Under the pieces are notes generated by a model. The model was given only the letters and a program-made list of their open reading frames with translations, was not told where the DNA came from and ran no database searches. Made by a program: the position numbers and the translations under genes. From Paenibacillus typhae (GTDB lineage: Bacteria > Bacillota > Bacilli > Paenibacillales > Paenibacillaceae), in contig NZ_FNDX01000014.1 of NCBI RefSeq assembly GCF_900099765.1, positions 1-64,000 on the forward strand: 64,000 nucleotides of DNA. Reading direction: 5' to 3'. Each line of letters begins with the position of its first letter. Within the stretch, counting starts at the first letter, position 1. Positions 9,945-18,899 of the stretch are shown here, piece by piece.

Positions 9945-10022
9945 GTGAAAGGGCATTATTGCCCTTGAATCCGGCCGGCGCGGCTAAGTTGGCGGAATGC
10001 AGGGCAAAATTCCCTTGAATAG
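9945..10022. repeat. Diverged copies of a GGG-n-CCC hairpin repeat
   Basis: Two units, TGAAAGGGCATTATTGCCCTTGAAT at start 9946 in shortened form and TGCAGGGCAAAATTCCCTTGAAT starting at 9998, lie about 52 bp apart. Each has a small GGG/CCC hairpin followed by TTGAAT. They resemble the 51-bp units at 59640-59830, so they look like a degraded member of the same dispersed family. Confidence 0.5.
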
Positions 10023-10027
10023 AAACG

Positions 10028-10075
10028 GCGGCAGTGATGGACATTGTTTTTGTCCATAAACTGCCGCTGTTTTTT
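10028..10075 (+). terminator. Terminator of the arabinan operon
   Basis: GCGGCAGTGATGGAC pairs with GTCCATAAACTGCCGC (small internal mismatch) around a 9-nt loop and is followed by a run of six T. It lies 100 bp after the last GH43 stop. The next 150 bp up to the AraC stop hold only a weak GGTCTC/GAGACC inverted repeat. Confidence 0.8.
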
Positions 10076-10229
10076 ACTTATTCTAATTAACATCTATCCG
10101 TCTTCGCCCTGTCCGCGTTACGAATCAGCTTCCGGTCCAGATGGGCATAGGCTGTACCCATAGGCAGGTCTCTCATAGCAAGGCTCTTCCCGTGAGACCC
10201 GGTTCTGCCTGCTTAACCTGAGATTGTGT

Positions 10230-11084
10230 CTACTCATAAAATAACAGCCGCTTCGCATACGCATTGCGGAATTCAGTGGGCGTGAGGCCGACGATTTTTT
10301 TGAACGATTTCATGAAATTGTGGCAGTCCTTATAGCCGAGCTGGAGCGAGACCTCGCTGATGTTCTGGTTGGTATCGGACAGCAGAAATTTCGCCAGCTC
10401 CATTTTTTGCTGCAGGATATATTGCTTGAGCGGAATGCCGGAGATGGTGCTGAAGAGATGGGACAGATATTTTTCGTTATAGCCAAAATAGGCGGCAATC
10501 TGCGATACCTTAATGTGCTCGCTGCGGCTCCATTTAATGTAGTCTATGATATCGTTGTAAAGCTGCTCCTGCTTGGTTTTCCTGACCGGATGATGCTCAA
10601 TCTGAAACACCTGGTTGTACAGCTCGCACAGGATGACCGTAGTCATATAGTTGTTGAGCGTTTTCTGATTATAAGCCCGGACGGAATCCTGGAGCTGCTT
10701 CATCATAACGATCATTTTCTCCAGGCTTTTTACACTGCCGTATTGGGGGAGCAGCAGCCGGTTGTCTGCATGATCAGCAATAGGGCCGGCACTGTCCGTA
10801 ACGCTGAGTCCGCCGGGCGTCTTGAAATGGAGCCAGTAAAAGCTGCAGGCGGAGGCTTTGTAGCCGTACTGCCTGGTGTAAGGAGGGAGCAGCACGTATT
10901 CGCCTTTGGAGAGGGAATAACGGGTATCGTCACCGGCCAGATAGAGCACGCCCTCCGTCATTACGATCAGCTCATAATCCTGCAAAATCCGGCTCAGATG
11001 AATCCAGTCGCTGGAGGGGGCGACAAATTTGCCTGTCATCTCCAAATCAACCGGTGAACCCACGTTCAGCTCAAAAGCAATCAT
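10230..11084 (-). CDS. AraC-family transcriptional regulator, cupin sensor type
   Basis: About 284 residues. The N-terminal half is an AraC-type cupin (MTEGVLYLAGDDTRYSLSKGEYVLLPPYTRQYGY, then FYWLHFKTPGG). The C-terminal 100 residues carry two helix-turn-helix units (IKVSQIAAYFGYNEKYLSHLFSTISGIPLKQYI and NISEVSLQLGYKDCHNFMKSFKKIVGLTPTEFR). ATG 11084 is preferred to ATG 11090 because AGGGG lies 7 nt before the former and only 1 nt before the latter. It faces the end of the arabinan operon and is a plausible second, sugar-responsive regulator of it. That target is inferred only from position. Confidence 0.88.
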   Translation of the reverse strand: MIAFELNVGSPVDLEMTGKFVAPSSDWIHLSRILQDYELIVMTEGVLYLAGDDTRYSLSKGEYVLLPPYTRQYGYKASACSFYWLHFKTPGGLSVTDSAGPIADHADNRLLLPQYGSVKSLEKMIVMMKQLQDSVRAYNQKTLNNYMTTVILCELYNQVFQIEHHPVRKTKQEQLYNDIIDYIKWSRSEHIKVSQIAAYFGYNEKYLSHLFSTISGIPLKQYILQQKMELAKFLLSDTNQNISEVSLQLGYKDCHNFMKSFKKIVGLTPTEFRNAYAKRLLFYE

Positions 11085-11260
11085 GCCCATACCCCTTTTT
11101 TCTGACTTTTCTACACTTAACTGCTACTCCCCATTATTGGGGAAAGGACGGCCAGAGTAAAGCATTTACTGCAGAAAAGGCTGTGAAATCTGCTAACCTT
11201 TTTACACATGCCGGTTTACCTTGAGGCCTAAGGGATAAGGTGAATTTGTGCAAATAAAAA

Positions 11261-11299
11261 GAAGCTATTCCGTTAGCAGCAGCTGCTGTGGAATAGCCT
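11261..11299 (-). terminator. Terminator of the small secreted-protein gene
   Basis: Read leftwards, GGCTATTCC pairs with GGAATAGCT around an 18-nt loop that itself contains GCAGCAGCTGCTGC, followed by TTCTTTTTATTTG. It lies 13 bp beyond the stop at 11312. Confidence 0.75.
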
Positions 11300-11311
11300 C
11301 TTGTATAAGGT

Positions 11312-11842
11312 TTAAGGAGTATATTGCTGGACAATGGAGGTAACGACGCCGTTCTCGATGGTGAGATGATACGGCGATCCGCTGAGATCGAACACTTCCG
11401 TCTTAGCAAATTCCTCAGTGAACTTCTGGAGCGTAATGCTCTCGTTCCAGTTGATGTCCAGATCTTCCAGGTTACCCGTATGGTCGTAGATTTGCATCAT
11501 CACCGCGGCATTGGCGGCTACCGGATAAGTACTTAGCGTCTCACTGTCATTTACGATATAATAGCCGTCCGGCGTTCCGCCGATCTCCGCGGCAGCTTCC
11601 GGCTCCCGCTCGGCAAAGATGCGGTCCGCTTCAGCGCCTTCATACCACTCAATCGGATCGGCTGTCAGCTTCAGGCTGCCGTCTGCATTCTTTTGCAGTT
11701 CTTGTATATATACTGTCAGGCGCTCTGTCTGAGCACCGCTCTGTGCTTCAGCTCTCGTACCTGCCGTGCTTGCCGTCGTAATGAGGGAAAGGAACAGCAG
11801 GACCAGCACAGGCAGTAAAACTTTCGGTTTGTTCATTAGCAT
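11312..11842 (-). CDS. Small secreted protein of unknown function
   Basis: 176 residues. The N-terminus is a signal peptide (KPKVLLPVLVLLFLSLITTAS) with a likely cleavage after about residue 30. The mature part is acidic (EWYEGAEADRIFAEREPEAAAEIGG) and ends in a beta-rich stretch (FDLSGSPYHLTIENGVVTSIVQQYTP). I recognise no catalytic motif and no lipobox. AAGGGGGA lies 9 nt before ATG 11842. It has its own terminator and stands alone between the AraC gene and the divergent YhgE/Pip-type gene. Similar small exported proteins of unknown role occur in Paenibacillus and Bacillus. Confidence 0.75.
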   Translation of the reverse strand: MLMNKPKVLLPVLVLLFLSLITTASTAGTRAEAQSGAQTERLTVYIQELQKNADGSLKLTADPIEWYEGAEADRIFAEREPEAAAEIGGTPDGYYIVNDSETLSTYPVAANAAVMMQIYDHTGNLEDLDINWNESITLQKFTEEFAKTEVFDLSGSPYHLTIENGVVTSIVQQYTP

Positions 11843-12053
11843 TTCATTGTTTCCCCCTTGGCAAGATGTGATCCAAAAATTCGCTCATACTCTTTCATTA
11901 CCCGCCGCTCTAATGTTCAAACGGGGGATGTACCATTATTAACGTTGAATATCCGGAAATGTTGCAATTATTTTTGACGCCGAGCCGGTTTGTAAAAACT
12001 TCCTTCCCGGGGCATATTAAAATATCCAAATGACGGGCGGAAGGTGAGCAGGT

Positions 12054-14816
12054 TTGAAAAATATTTGGCAACTCTATAGAAGCGATTGGCGGAACCTCTT
12101 CAAGGTTCCCGTAGCGGTACTGCTAACTGCTGCTCTTGTTGTGCTACCTTCCTTGTACGACTGGGTGAATATTGCTGCCGTATGGAACCCGTATAGTAAT
12201 ACTTCGGGAATCCAGATTGCCGTGTCTAGTCTGGACAAAGGAGCTGAGGTCAAGGGCAGGAGCATTAATATAGGCGAAGAACTCCTGGCCAGCCTGCACA
12301 CTAATCATTCGCTGGGCTGGATTTTCGTTGAGGCTGAGGCAGCGGTTGCCGGTGTCCGTCGCGGCGATTATTATGCCAGCATCCTTATCCCCGCCGACTT
12401 TTCGCAGCGGATGGCCGGGATACTGGAAGGTAGGCTGGTGAAGCCTGAGGTGCAATATACCGTCAATGAAAAAATAAACGCGATTGCCCCCAAAATCACT
12501 GAGAAGGGCGCCTCGACGATCACCGCACAGATCAGTGAAAAATTTACGGAAACGCTCAGCAGTACAGTACTCACTGTCTTAAAGGAGATCGATCAGGAAT
12601 TCCAGTCAGAGCTTCCGGTGATCCGCAGGGTGGAGCAAGGGCTGTTCAAGCTTGAAGACAGTCTGCCCCAGATTGAAAAGGCGGGCCGGCTGGTGCTCAA
12701 GCTGCAGCAGGACTGGCCGGAAATGGTCTCTTCCGCCTTACGGATCGCCTCGTTTCAGGACAAGTTGCCGCTGGCCGGACAGGCCGGTGCGGCAGCGGAA
12801 CTGCTGGATGCGCATTGGTCGAGAATCAGCGCTGCGGCTGGCATGCTGCAGAATCTGGAACACCGTCTGCCGGAGCTGGAGAAGGCTGTGGAGTTTGTGG
12901 CGCTGCTGGACAGTAGCTTAAGCGATGTGGACGCTGTGCTGGAACGGGCTTCCGCCAGAATGGCAGATGCGAAGGAGGTTGTGGATATGGCAGCACAGTC
13001 GCTGCCGCAGGCAACCCTGCTGACTGAAGGCGGAAGCAGCTTTGGACTGGAACTGGAGCAGTTCCTGACGGACAGCAGTTCGGCGTTCACTGCCGTGCCG
13101 GAGGCGGTGCGGCAGAATCTATATTTGCTGCAGCAGGCGGCGGATGCTGCGGAGCAGCTTGCCGGGCAGATGCAGGCGGCGGTTGCAGGAGCCGGCGGAG
13201 TGCAGGGGGCAGAACAGCAGAATGGCACAGAAAGCTCCGGGGTAGGGGCTTTGGGGGCAAAGATGCTTACGAGCCTCCGGACGGAGGAAGTTAACGGGCT
13301 CAAGCAAGCAGCAGCTCGCCTTGCCGCAGGCAGCGAGATGCTGGAGCATACCTCCAAGCTGCTTCGTGCCGTTGACGCGCTCGAGCCCGGAACTGTGGAC
13401 GCCGGCGATTTAAACGCGCTGAGTGCAGCGCGTGCCCGGTTTTCGGCTGCCGCTTCACAGGCCGGCCGCCTGGCTTCAGCACTGCAGGGCGGCTCGAAGC
13501 CGGACAATGACGTACTGCAGCAGCTCAGCCTTGCGGCCGGCCGGGCGAGGCTTGCCGCGGACGGCCTGCTGTCCGGCATCGGCGCGCAGACACTGCCAGC
13601 GGTACAGAACGGGCTGCAGCGGCTGAGCCATAATGCCCGGTCGGCCGCCCAGGCACTGCAGCAGGCTCCCCGCCGGCTGGAATCGCTGGACACGATGCTG
13701 GCAGAAGCGGGAAGTATCATTCTGTCCGGACAGCAGGTGCTGACTGCGCTGCAGCAGCACTTGCCTGCTATCCGCAAAGAGGTACACGCAGCGGCGAGCG
13801 GTATAACTGAACATATGACGGCAATGAACAGCTTCGCTGCAAATGACCTGCCGCGTATTCTGGAGGAGCTACCCGCTGCCGGCCGTGCTGTGCATGAAGC
13901 GGCCGAATTTGCCCGCAATGACCTGCCGGCTGCGGAGCAGAAGCTCCGCACCGCAGCTGACCTGATCCGCACAGGGCTTCCACGGGCGGATCAGGGTGTT
14001 CAGCGGGCTGCCTCGCTGGTACGGGAAGACCTTCCTACACTGGAGGAAGCTGTCCGCAAAGCGGCAGATACTGTCCGGCGGGTCAAAGCAGAGGTGAATC
14101 TGGATGAAATTGCCCAGCTGCTGGGCGGGGACATCAAGAGTAAAAGTGATTTTCTGGCTAACCCGGTTGTGTTAACTGAACATCAGCTGTATCCGATTCC
14201 CAATTACGGTTCGGCGATGACACCATTCTACGTTGTATTGTCTCTGTGGGTTGGAGGAACACTGCTCATTTCACTATTACGGACCGGAGTCGACACGGGG
14301 GGCAGACCATATCGGGGATATGAATTGTATTTTAGCCGTCTGCTTACCTTTTTGACGGTAGGTATTCTGCAGGCGCTGGTTGCCGTACTGGGGAACCTGT
14401 TTATACTCCATTGCTACGTCGCGGATAAGGTCTGGTTTGTCCTCTTTGCGGTGCTGATCAGCATTGTGTTTGTTACTATTGTATTCACGCTCGTCTCTGT
14501 GTTCGGAAATATCGGCAAAGGAATTGCTATTGTGTTCATGATCCTGCAATTTTCCAGCTCAGGCGGCACCTTTCCTGTCAGTACAACCGGACATTTCTTT
14601 CAGGTGCTGAATCCATTCATGCCTTTTACCTATGCAATCAGCCTGCTGCGCGAGTCAGTGGGCGGCATCCTGCCGGAGGTGGCGGTCCGCGATGCGCTAC
14701 TCCTTGTCCTCTTTGGCCTGCTGGCCCTGCTCCTGGCGCTGACCCTGCAAAAACCGCTTGCGCCCTTTATCCGTAAATCCGCAGAGCAGGCTGAGAAGTC
14801 AAAGCTGATTTCATAA
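12054..14816 (+). CDS. YhgE/Pip-type membrane protein (ABC-2 superfamily)
   Basis: 920 residues. One N-terminal membrane segment (VAVLLTAALVVLPSLYDWVNIAAVWNPYSNTSGIQIAV) is followed by a roughly 650-residue, largely helical Ala/Leu/Gln-rich extracellular region, and about six C-terminal membrane segments from residue 720 on. YPIPNYGSAMTPFYVVLSLWVGGTLL is the family's typical entry into the C-terminal membrane domain. Start is TTG 12054 behind GGAAGGTGAG. Family members include Bacillus YhgE and the lactococcal phage infection protein Pip, and related proteins act with type VII secretion in some Firmicutes. No partner genes of that kind are nearby, so the role here is open. The GC-rich repetitive middle also creates long antisense frames, which I reject. 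Confidence 0.88.
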   Translation: MKNIWQLYRSDWRNLFKVPVAVLLTAALVVLPSLYDWVNIAAVWNPYSNTSGIQIAVSSLDKGAEVKGRSINIGEELLASLHTNHSLGWIFVEAEAAVAGVRRGDYYASILIPADFSQRMAGILEGRLVKPEVQYTVNEKINAIAPKITEKGASTITAQISEKFTETLSSTVLTVLKEIDQEFQSELPVIRRVEQGLFKLEDSLPQIEKAGRLVLKLQQDWPEMVSSALRIASFQDKLPLAGQAGAAAELLDAHWSRISAAAGMLQNLEHRLPELEKAVEFVALLDSSLSDVDAVLERASARMADAKEVVDMAAQSLPQATLLTEGGSSFGLELEQFLTDSSSAFTAVPEAVRQNLYLLQQAADAAEQLAGQMQAAVAGAGGVQGAEQQNGTESSGVGALGAKMLTSLRTEEVNGLKQAAARLAAGSEMLEHTSKLLRAVDALEPGTVDAGDLNALSAARARFSAAASQAGRLASALQGGSKPDNDVLQQLSLAAGRARLAADGLLSGIGAQTLPAVQNGLQRLSHNARSAAQALQQAPRRLESLDTMLAEAGSIILSGQQVLTALQQHLPAIRKEVHAAASGITEHMTAMNSFAANDLPRILEELPAAGRAVHEAAEFARNDLPAAEQKLRTAADLIRTGLPRADQGVQRAASLVREDLPTLEEAVRKAADTVRRVKAEVNLDEIAQLLGGDIKSKSDFLANPVVLTEHQLYPIPNYGSAMTPFYVVLSLWVGGTLLISLLRTGVDTGGRPYRGYELYFSRLLTFLTVGILQALVAVLGNLFILHCYVADKVWFVLFAVLISIVFVTIVFTLVSVFGNIGKGIAIVFMILQFSSSGGTFPVSTTGHFFQVLNPFMPFTYAISLLRESVGGILPEVAVRDALLLVLFGLLALLLALTLQKPLAPFIRKSAEQAEKSKLIS

Positions 14817-14849
14817 CGATATTATCAGCGCGGAAACGCTGAACAGCAA

Positions 14850-14884
14850 GCAGAGCAGCGGCCCCAAGGGAACCGCTGCTCTGC
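14850..14884. terminator. Perfect 12-bp hairpin between convergent genes
   Basis: GCAGAGCAGCGG and its exact complement flank an 11-nt loop between the convergent YhgE/Pip-type and aldo/keto reductase genes. No T-run follows on either strand, so efficient intrinsic termination is uncertain. Confidence 0.5.
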
Positions 14885-14925
14885 TGTGTGTATCCGGCCG
14901 TTGCTGATTTCAGCCGGCCGTCCCC

Positions 14926-15900
14926 TTATCTCGCCGGTGCGAAGCCCGCCACCTGGCTCAGAATGCGGTCGATCGTCTCCAGCGTGTCCGGCTGGAGTAC
15001 GATGTCCACGGCCTGCGCGTTCTCCTGCACCTGCGCAGGCTTGCTTGCGCCGATCAGCGCGGAGCTGACGCCCGGCTGACGGAGCACCCAGGCCAGCGCG
15101 AGCTGCGACAGCTTCACGCCGAGGCCGGCCGCGACTTCATCGAGCTGGGCAACCACACCCAGCACATCGTCGCGCAGGTAGCTGCGGATGACGCCGTTGA
15201 CTGAGTCATCGGCGCCGCGGGTCCCTGCCGGAGCCTGCTGGCCCGGCTTGTATTTGCCGGTCAGGATGCCCTGGGCCAGCGGGGAGAAGACGACCTGCCC
15301 CAGTCCGGCTTCCCGGGAAACCTCCAGCACTTCCTGTTCGATGTAACGCTCGAACATGTTGTAGATCGGCTGGTTGGAGGCCAGCGGCCGCAGGTTCAGC
15401 CGGTGGCTGATGCCGCTGGCGGCAGCGATCTGCGCCGCGCTCCATTCGCTGACAGCGGCGTAGAGGATTTTGCCCTGGGCGGTCAGATCATCCAGCGCCC
15501 GCAGCGTTTCTTCGACCGGTGTGTCCTGATCGAAGCGGTGACAGAAATAGACGTCAATGTAGTCGGTGCCGAGACGGCGCAGGCTGGCTTCGCACTGCTC
15601 CATAATGTGCTTGCGTGACAGGCCGCGGTCATTCGCGCCGTCGCCCATCGGGAAGAATACTTTGGTGCTCAGCACATAATCGGAGCGTTTATACGGCCGG
15701 AGAGCTGCCCCGATTGCTTTTTCCCCTTCACCGCGGTTATAAGCGTTGGCCGTATCAAAGAAATTGATACCGCATTCAAAAGCAGCGGCCACACACTCAT
15801 CGGCAGCCTTCTGTTCCGCTGCAGTCCCGTAGGTCAGCCAGCTGCCAAGCCCGATCTCACTTACCTTCAGTCCGGTATTGCCAAGTCGTCTGTATTTCAT
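14926..15900 (-). CDS. Aldo/keto reductase
   Basis: 324-residue NADPH-dependent oxidoreductase with the (beta/alpha)8 barrel. The catalytic tetrad is visible: Asp49 and Tyr54 in FFDTANAYNRGEGE, Lys80 in VLSTKVFFP, His121 in YFCHRFDQ. The C-terminal cofactor segment (LAWVLRQPGVSSALIGASKPAQVQENAQAVD) matches the AKR6/Kv-beta-like and YvqG-like groups. ATG 15900 has GAAAGGAAT upstream. The gene stands alone, so the substrate cannot be predicted. Confidence 0.92.
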   Translation of the reverse strand: MKYRRLGNTGLKVSEIGLGSWLTYGTAAEQKAADECVAAAFECGINFFDTANAYNRGEGEKAIGAALRPYKRSDYVLSTKVFFPMGDGANDRGLSRKHIMEQCEASLRRLGTDYIDVYFCHRFDQDTPVEETLRALDDLTAQGKILYAAVSEWSAAQIAAASGISHRLNLRPLASNQPIYNMFERYIEQEVLEVSREAGLGQVVFSPLAQGILTGKYKPGQQAPAGTRGADDSVNGVIRSYLRDDVLGVVAQLDEVAAGLGVKLSQLALAWVLRQPGVSSALIGASKPAQVQENAQAVDIVLQPDTLETIDRILSQVAGFAPAR

Positions 15901-16332
15901 ACTGTTCCATTCCTTTCTGTACGGTTAGGTAGTCGTTTATGAAACAAACAAGTTAATACTATCACAACTTTATAGGGTATTCGGATACAGAGTTGCTATA
16001 TTGGGAGAGAATCATTGCTGATCAGCCGAAACTATGTTCAAATGGTGAAAAGACCCGTTCCATTTTATAACAGTGGCAGTGCGTTATGAAGGAAAGCGTT
16101 AATTGCAACAACGGACATTCATAATGCCCGGCCGTGCTGCCGCAGCTGATGATATCTTGCAAAAAGAGCGGTCAGTCCGGATATCGTTATCTCAGAATAA
16201 ATCTCACTAATATAAGGGGTTCCCGGTCGTCCGCAGGCGTGCTAATATAATGCAGTCAGGGTTGGTTGAAAGCCCTTACTTTATTTCAGGCCGCCATGGT
16301 ATGGCCTTGTGACAAGGGGAGGAAGAGGCCGC
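15901..16332. other. Intergenic region, no gene seen
   Basis: 432 bp between the divergent aldo/keto reductase and histidine kinase genes. A TATAAT hexamer lies at 16248-16253, but no good -35 sits 17 bp upstream. No cre site, RNA or strong repeat was found. Confidence 0.5.
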
Positions 16333-18102
16333 GTGCGGTGGCTGCAATCAAGATTAAAGTTAAATACGCTGAGGAATCAGATGCTGCTCGGTTTTCTCGC
16401 CGTTATGCTCCTGATCCTCACATTCGTCGGCTATCTCACCTTTCATTCGGTTTCGACGCTGCTCAAAAACAACGCCGAAAAGCATATTCAGCAAACCGCC
16501 GTTCAGGCCAACGGCCGTCTGGAAGGCATTCTGGAGCAGATTAATTCTTTGACGACACTGGTATCCACCAATGAGTATATCCAGCAGCTGCTGCTGCGGG
16601 ATTTGGAGGGGCAGCAGCCAACCTTTGCTGAACGTCAGGCACTGCCGCCCATTATCAACCTGGTCCAGTTATACACGGACGATATCAAATCTGTTGAGCT
16701 GTACAACAAAGACGGAACGAGGCTGTACCCGCTCGACGGCAGCAGCCTGAAAGGGAAGGTGCCCGAAAATCTGATTGAGCTTGCGACTCAAAAGGAAGGA
16801 AGCCTTGTCTGGTACGGGATTGATCCGCTCGACCCCACTTCGCTGCTGGCGGTGCGGCAGATCAGCCTGATCGACCGGTATTTCACAACAGGCGGATATT
16901 TGCTTATCCGCTCGGATCGCAGCAAGTTTGCGCTGGAAGGTTCCCTGTCCGGGGAGGGGGAGAAAGAGACGATACTGCTGCTGGATTCCGACGGCCGGCT
17001 CATCACTTCAAACGATGATACCATTTCGCAGGAAACAGCAGCCCTGCTTGCCGGGAGGTCAGGAGATCAGACTGCAACGATCGGGGACCGTTCCTTCGTC
17101 GTTGTGAAACAGCGGTCTGCCGTAACCGGGTGGACGCTGCTTATCCTGACTCCGGTTAACGTGATTACCCAAGGGATTTCTGTCCTGCGGACCACAATCG
17201 TTGTATCGGCCGTTATCGGCACCGTACTGTTCACTGTGCTTTCTTTTTTCCTGTCCACGCTCATTACCCGTCCTGTGTTCAAGCTGATCAAAGCGATGAG
17301 AAGCACCCGGCTCGGTATTCTGAGAACGACCGAGAAGGCGTCATCCACTATGGAAATTCAGGAGCTGAATTATTCCTATAACAAAATGGTGGATAATATC
17401 AATGAGCTGATTCAGCTGGTTTATGAGAAGGAGCTTTCCCGGAGCCACACGGAGCTGAAAGCGCTTCAGGCCCAGATTAATCCGCACTTTTTATTCAATA
17501 CACTGGATGTGCTGTACTGGTCGCTGCTGGATAAAGATGAAGACGAGCTGGCAGGGTATGTTGTGGCCATGTCTGATTTATTCCGCTATACCATTACCGG
17601 CCAGAGTGAAGAGGGCTGGGTGAGGCTCCGGGATGAACTGGAGCATATAGGCAAGTATCTGTACATCATGAAAGTGCGGTTCGAGGACCGCCTGGAATGG
17701 GAGATCGAGGCTTCTCCCGAAGTACAGGATGCCGAGCTGCCCCGGCTGCTGCTGCAGCCGCTTGTGGAGAATGCTGTTCTGCATGGCGTGGAGAGCAGAA
17801 TTGAGCCCGGCAGGGTCAAGCTGAAGGCTGCACGCGAAGGAGAACGGATTGTCATTACAGTAGAGGACGACGGCATCGGAATGGATGAAGAGAAGCTGTC
17901 GTCCCTTATGGAAGAACTGGACAGCGGCAGGGTAACTTCTTCCAAGGCTTCCGGGGTTGGAATTGCCAATGTCCAGAAGAGGCTTCAGCTGTTTTTCCCG
18001 GGAACGGGGGAGCATGCTGCAGTTATGCATATCGACAGCCAGAAGGGCCAAGGCACCACCATCAGCATCGAAATACCTGTCCAAGGAGGCACAATGCCAT
18101 GA
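16333..18102 (+). CDS. YesM-type sensor histidine kinase
   Basis: Membrane kinase of a carbohydrate-responsive two-component system. From GTG 16333 it has 589 residues: one membrane segment near residue 20-40, an extracellular sensing domain of about 240 residues, a second membrane segment (VVSAVIGTVLFTVLSFFLSTLI), a HAMP-like stretch, then the His_kinase domain (LKALQAQINPHFLFNTLD, phospho-acceptor His385) and HATPase (VENAVLHGVESRIEPG, DDGIGMDEEKL). GTG 16333 is favoured because AGGGGAGGA ends 9 nt before it; GTG 16309 is in frame but has no ribosome site. It overlaps the response-regulator gene by four bases (ATGA). Confidence 0.92.
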   Translation: MRWLQSRLKLNTLRNQMLLGFLAVMLLILTFVGYLTFHSVSTLLKNNAEKHIQQTAVQANGRLEGILEQINSLTTLVSTNEYIQQLLLRDLEGQQPTFAERQALPPIINLVQLYTDDIKSVELYNKDGTRLYPLDGSSLKGKVPENLIELATQKEGSLVWYGIDPLDPTSLLAVRQISLIDRYFTTGGYLLIRSDRSKFALEGSLSGEGEKETILLLDSDGRLITSNDDTISQETAALLAGRSGDQTATIGDRSFVVVKQRSAVTGWTLLILTPVNVITQGISVLRTTIVVSAVIGTVLFTVLSFFLSTLITRPVFKLIKAMRSTRLGILRTTEKASSTMEIQELNYSYNKMVDNINELIQLVYEKELSRSHTELKALQAQINPHFLFNTLDVLYWSLLDKDEDELAGYVVAMSDLFRYTITGQSEEGWVRLRDELEHIGKYLYIMKVRFEDRLEWEIEASPEVQDAELPRLLLQPLVENAVLHGVESRIEPGRVKLKAAREGERIVITVEDDGIGMDEEKLSSLMEELDSGRVTSSKASGVGIANVQKRLQLFFPGTGEHAAVMHIDSQKGQGTTISIEIPVQGGTMP

Positions 18103-18899
18103 GGAGCCGAACGATTCTTATCGTCGATGATGAACCGAAATCAAGAGAAGGCTTAAAGAAGATGCTGGGGGTGTGGTCAGCCGGCCAATTTGAGGTGCTC
18201 ACCGCAAGCAATGGAGTGGACGCGCTTCAGATTCTCGAGCAGACTCCAGTCGAGCTGATGATAACCGATATCCGCATGCCGGAAATCACCGGTCTTGCCC
18301 TGGTCAGCCAATTGCGGGAAAGAGGAATCCGCTCCCAGCCGTCCGTCATTCTTATTTCCGGTTACGCCCAGTTCGAATATGCCCAGCAGGCCATTCATCT
18401 GTCTGTTGTGGACTATCTGCTGAAGCCTGTCAGCCGGGATAAGCTGGTGGAATCGGTGGAAAAGGCCCTGAAGGCGGGCGAGGAGCGGGAACGTCTCCTC
18501 TTCATGCGGAAGATGGCCGACCCGCAGCTGCTGGAAGTCAGGAATGAGGAAGCCGCATTAAGCGATCCGGTCCGCCAGGCGATTCAATTCGTGGAAATGC
18601 ACCTAGAGGAGGCAATCAGCCTCCAGGAGGTCGCCGGGCATGTGCATCTGAACGGCAGTTATTTCAGCGCGCTGTTTAAAGAGCAGTGCCAGATCAATTT
18701 CAGCGAATATGTCGCCCGCAGAAAATTGCAGAAGGCCAAGGAGCTGCTGCTCAAAACCAATCTGCCGATAGCGGAAATTGCCAGCCGTACAGGCTATCAG
18801 GCGGTAAAGTATTTCAATAAGCTGTTTAAGGAGCACGAGGGGATGAGTCCGGGACAGTACCGGTCCATGAGGAACGAGACGAAAGCGGAAGTCCGTTAA
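18099..18899 (+). CDS. YesN-type response regulator with AraC output domain
   Basis: 266 residues. The receiver domain comes first (TILIVDDEPKSREGL with the acidic pair Asp10/Asp11, phospho-acceptor Asp57 in MITDIRMPEITG, Lys in DYLLKPVSRDKL), followed by a short linker and an AraC double helix-turn-helix (ISLQEVAGHVHLNGSYFSALFKEQ and LPIAEIASRTGYQAVKYFNKLFKEHEGMSPGQYR). It is shorter than the common 500-residue YesN proteins because it lacks the central domain. It overlaps both the kinase stop (ATGA) and the next gene's ATG (TAATG), so kinase, regulator and binding protein are co-expressed. The likely target is the transporter operon at 20423. Confidence 0.93.
   Translation: MRSRTILIVDDEPKSREGLKKMLGVWSAGQFEVLTASNGVDALQILEQTPVELMITDIRMPEITGLALVSQLRERGIRSQPSVILISGYAQFEYAQQAIHLSVVDYLLKPVSRDKLVESVEKALKAGEERERLLFMRKMADPQLLEVRNEEAALSDPVRQAIQFVEMHLEEAISLQEVAGHVHLNGSYFSALFKEQCQINFSEYVARRKLQKAKELLLKTNLPIAEIASRTGYQAVKYFNKLFKEHEGMSPGQYRSMRNETKAEVR

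Noticed and set aside
12755..13972. 405-codon open frame on the minus strand inside the YhgE/Pip-type gene
   Set aside because: It is an antisense shadow of Ala/Leu/Gln-rich GC-rich codons; the product is Ser/Ala/Arg-rich without motifs and has no ribosome site.
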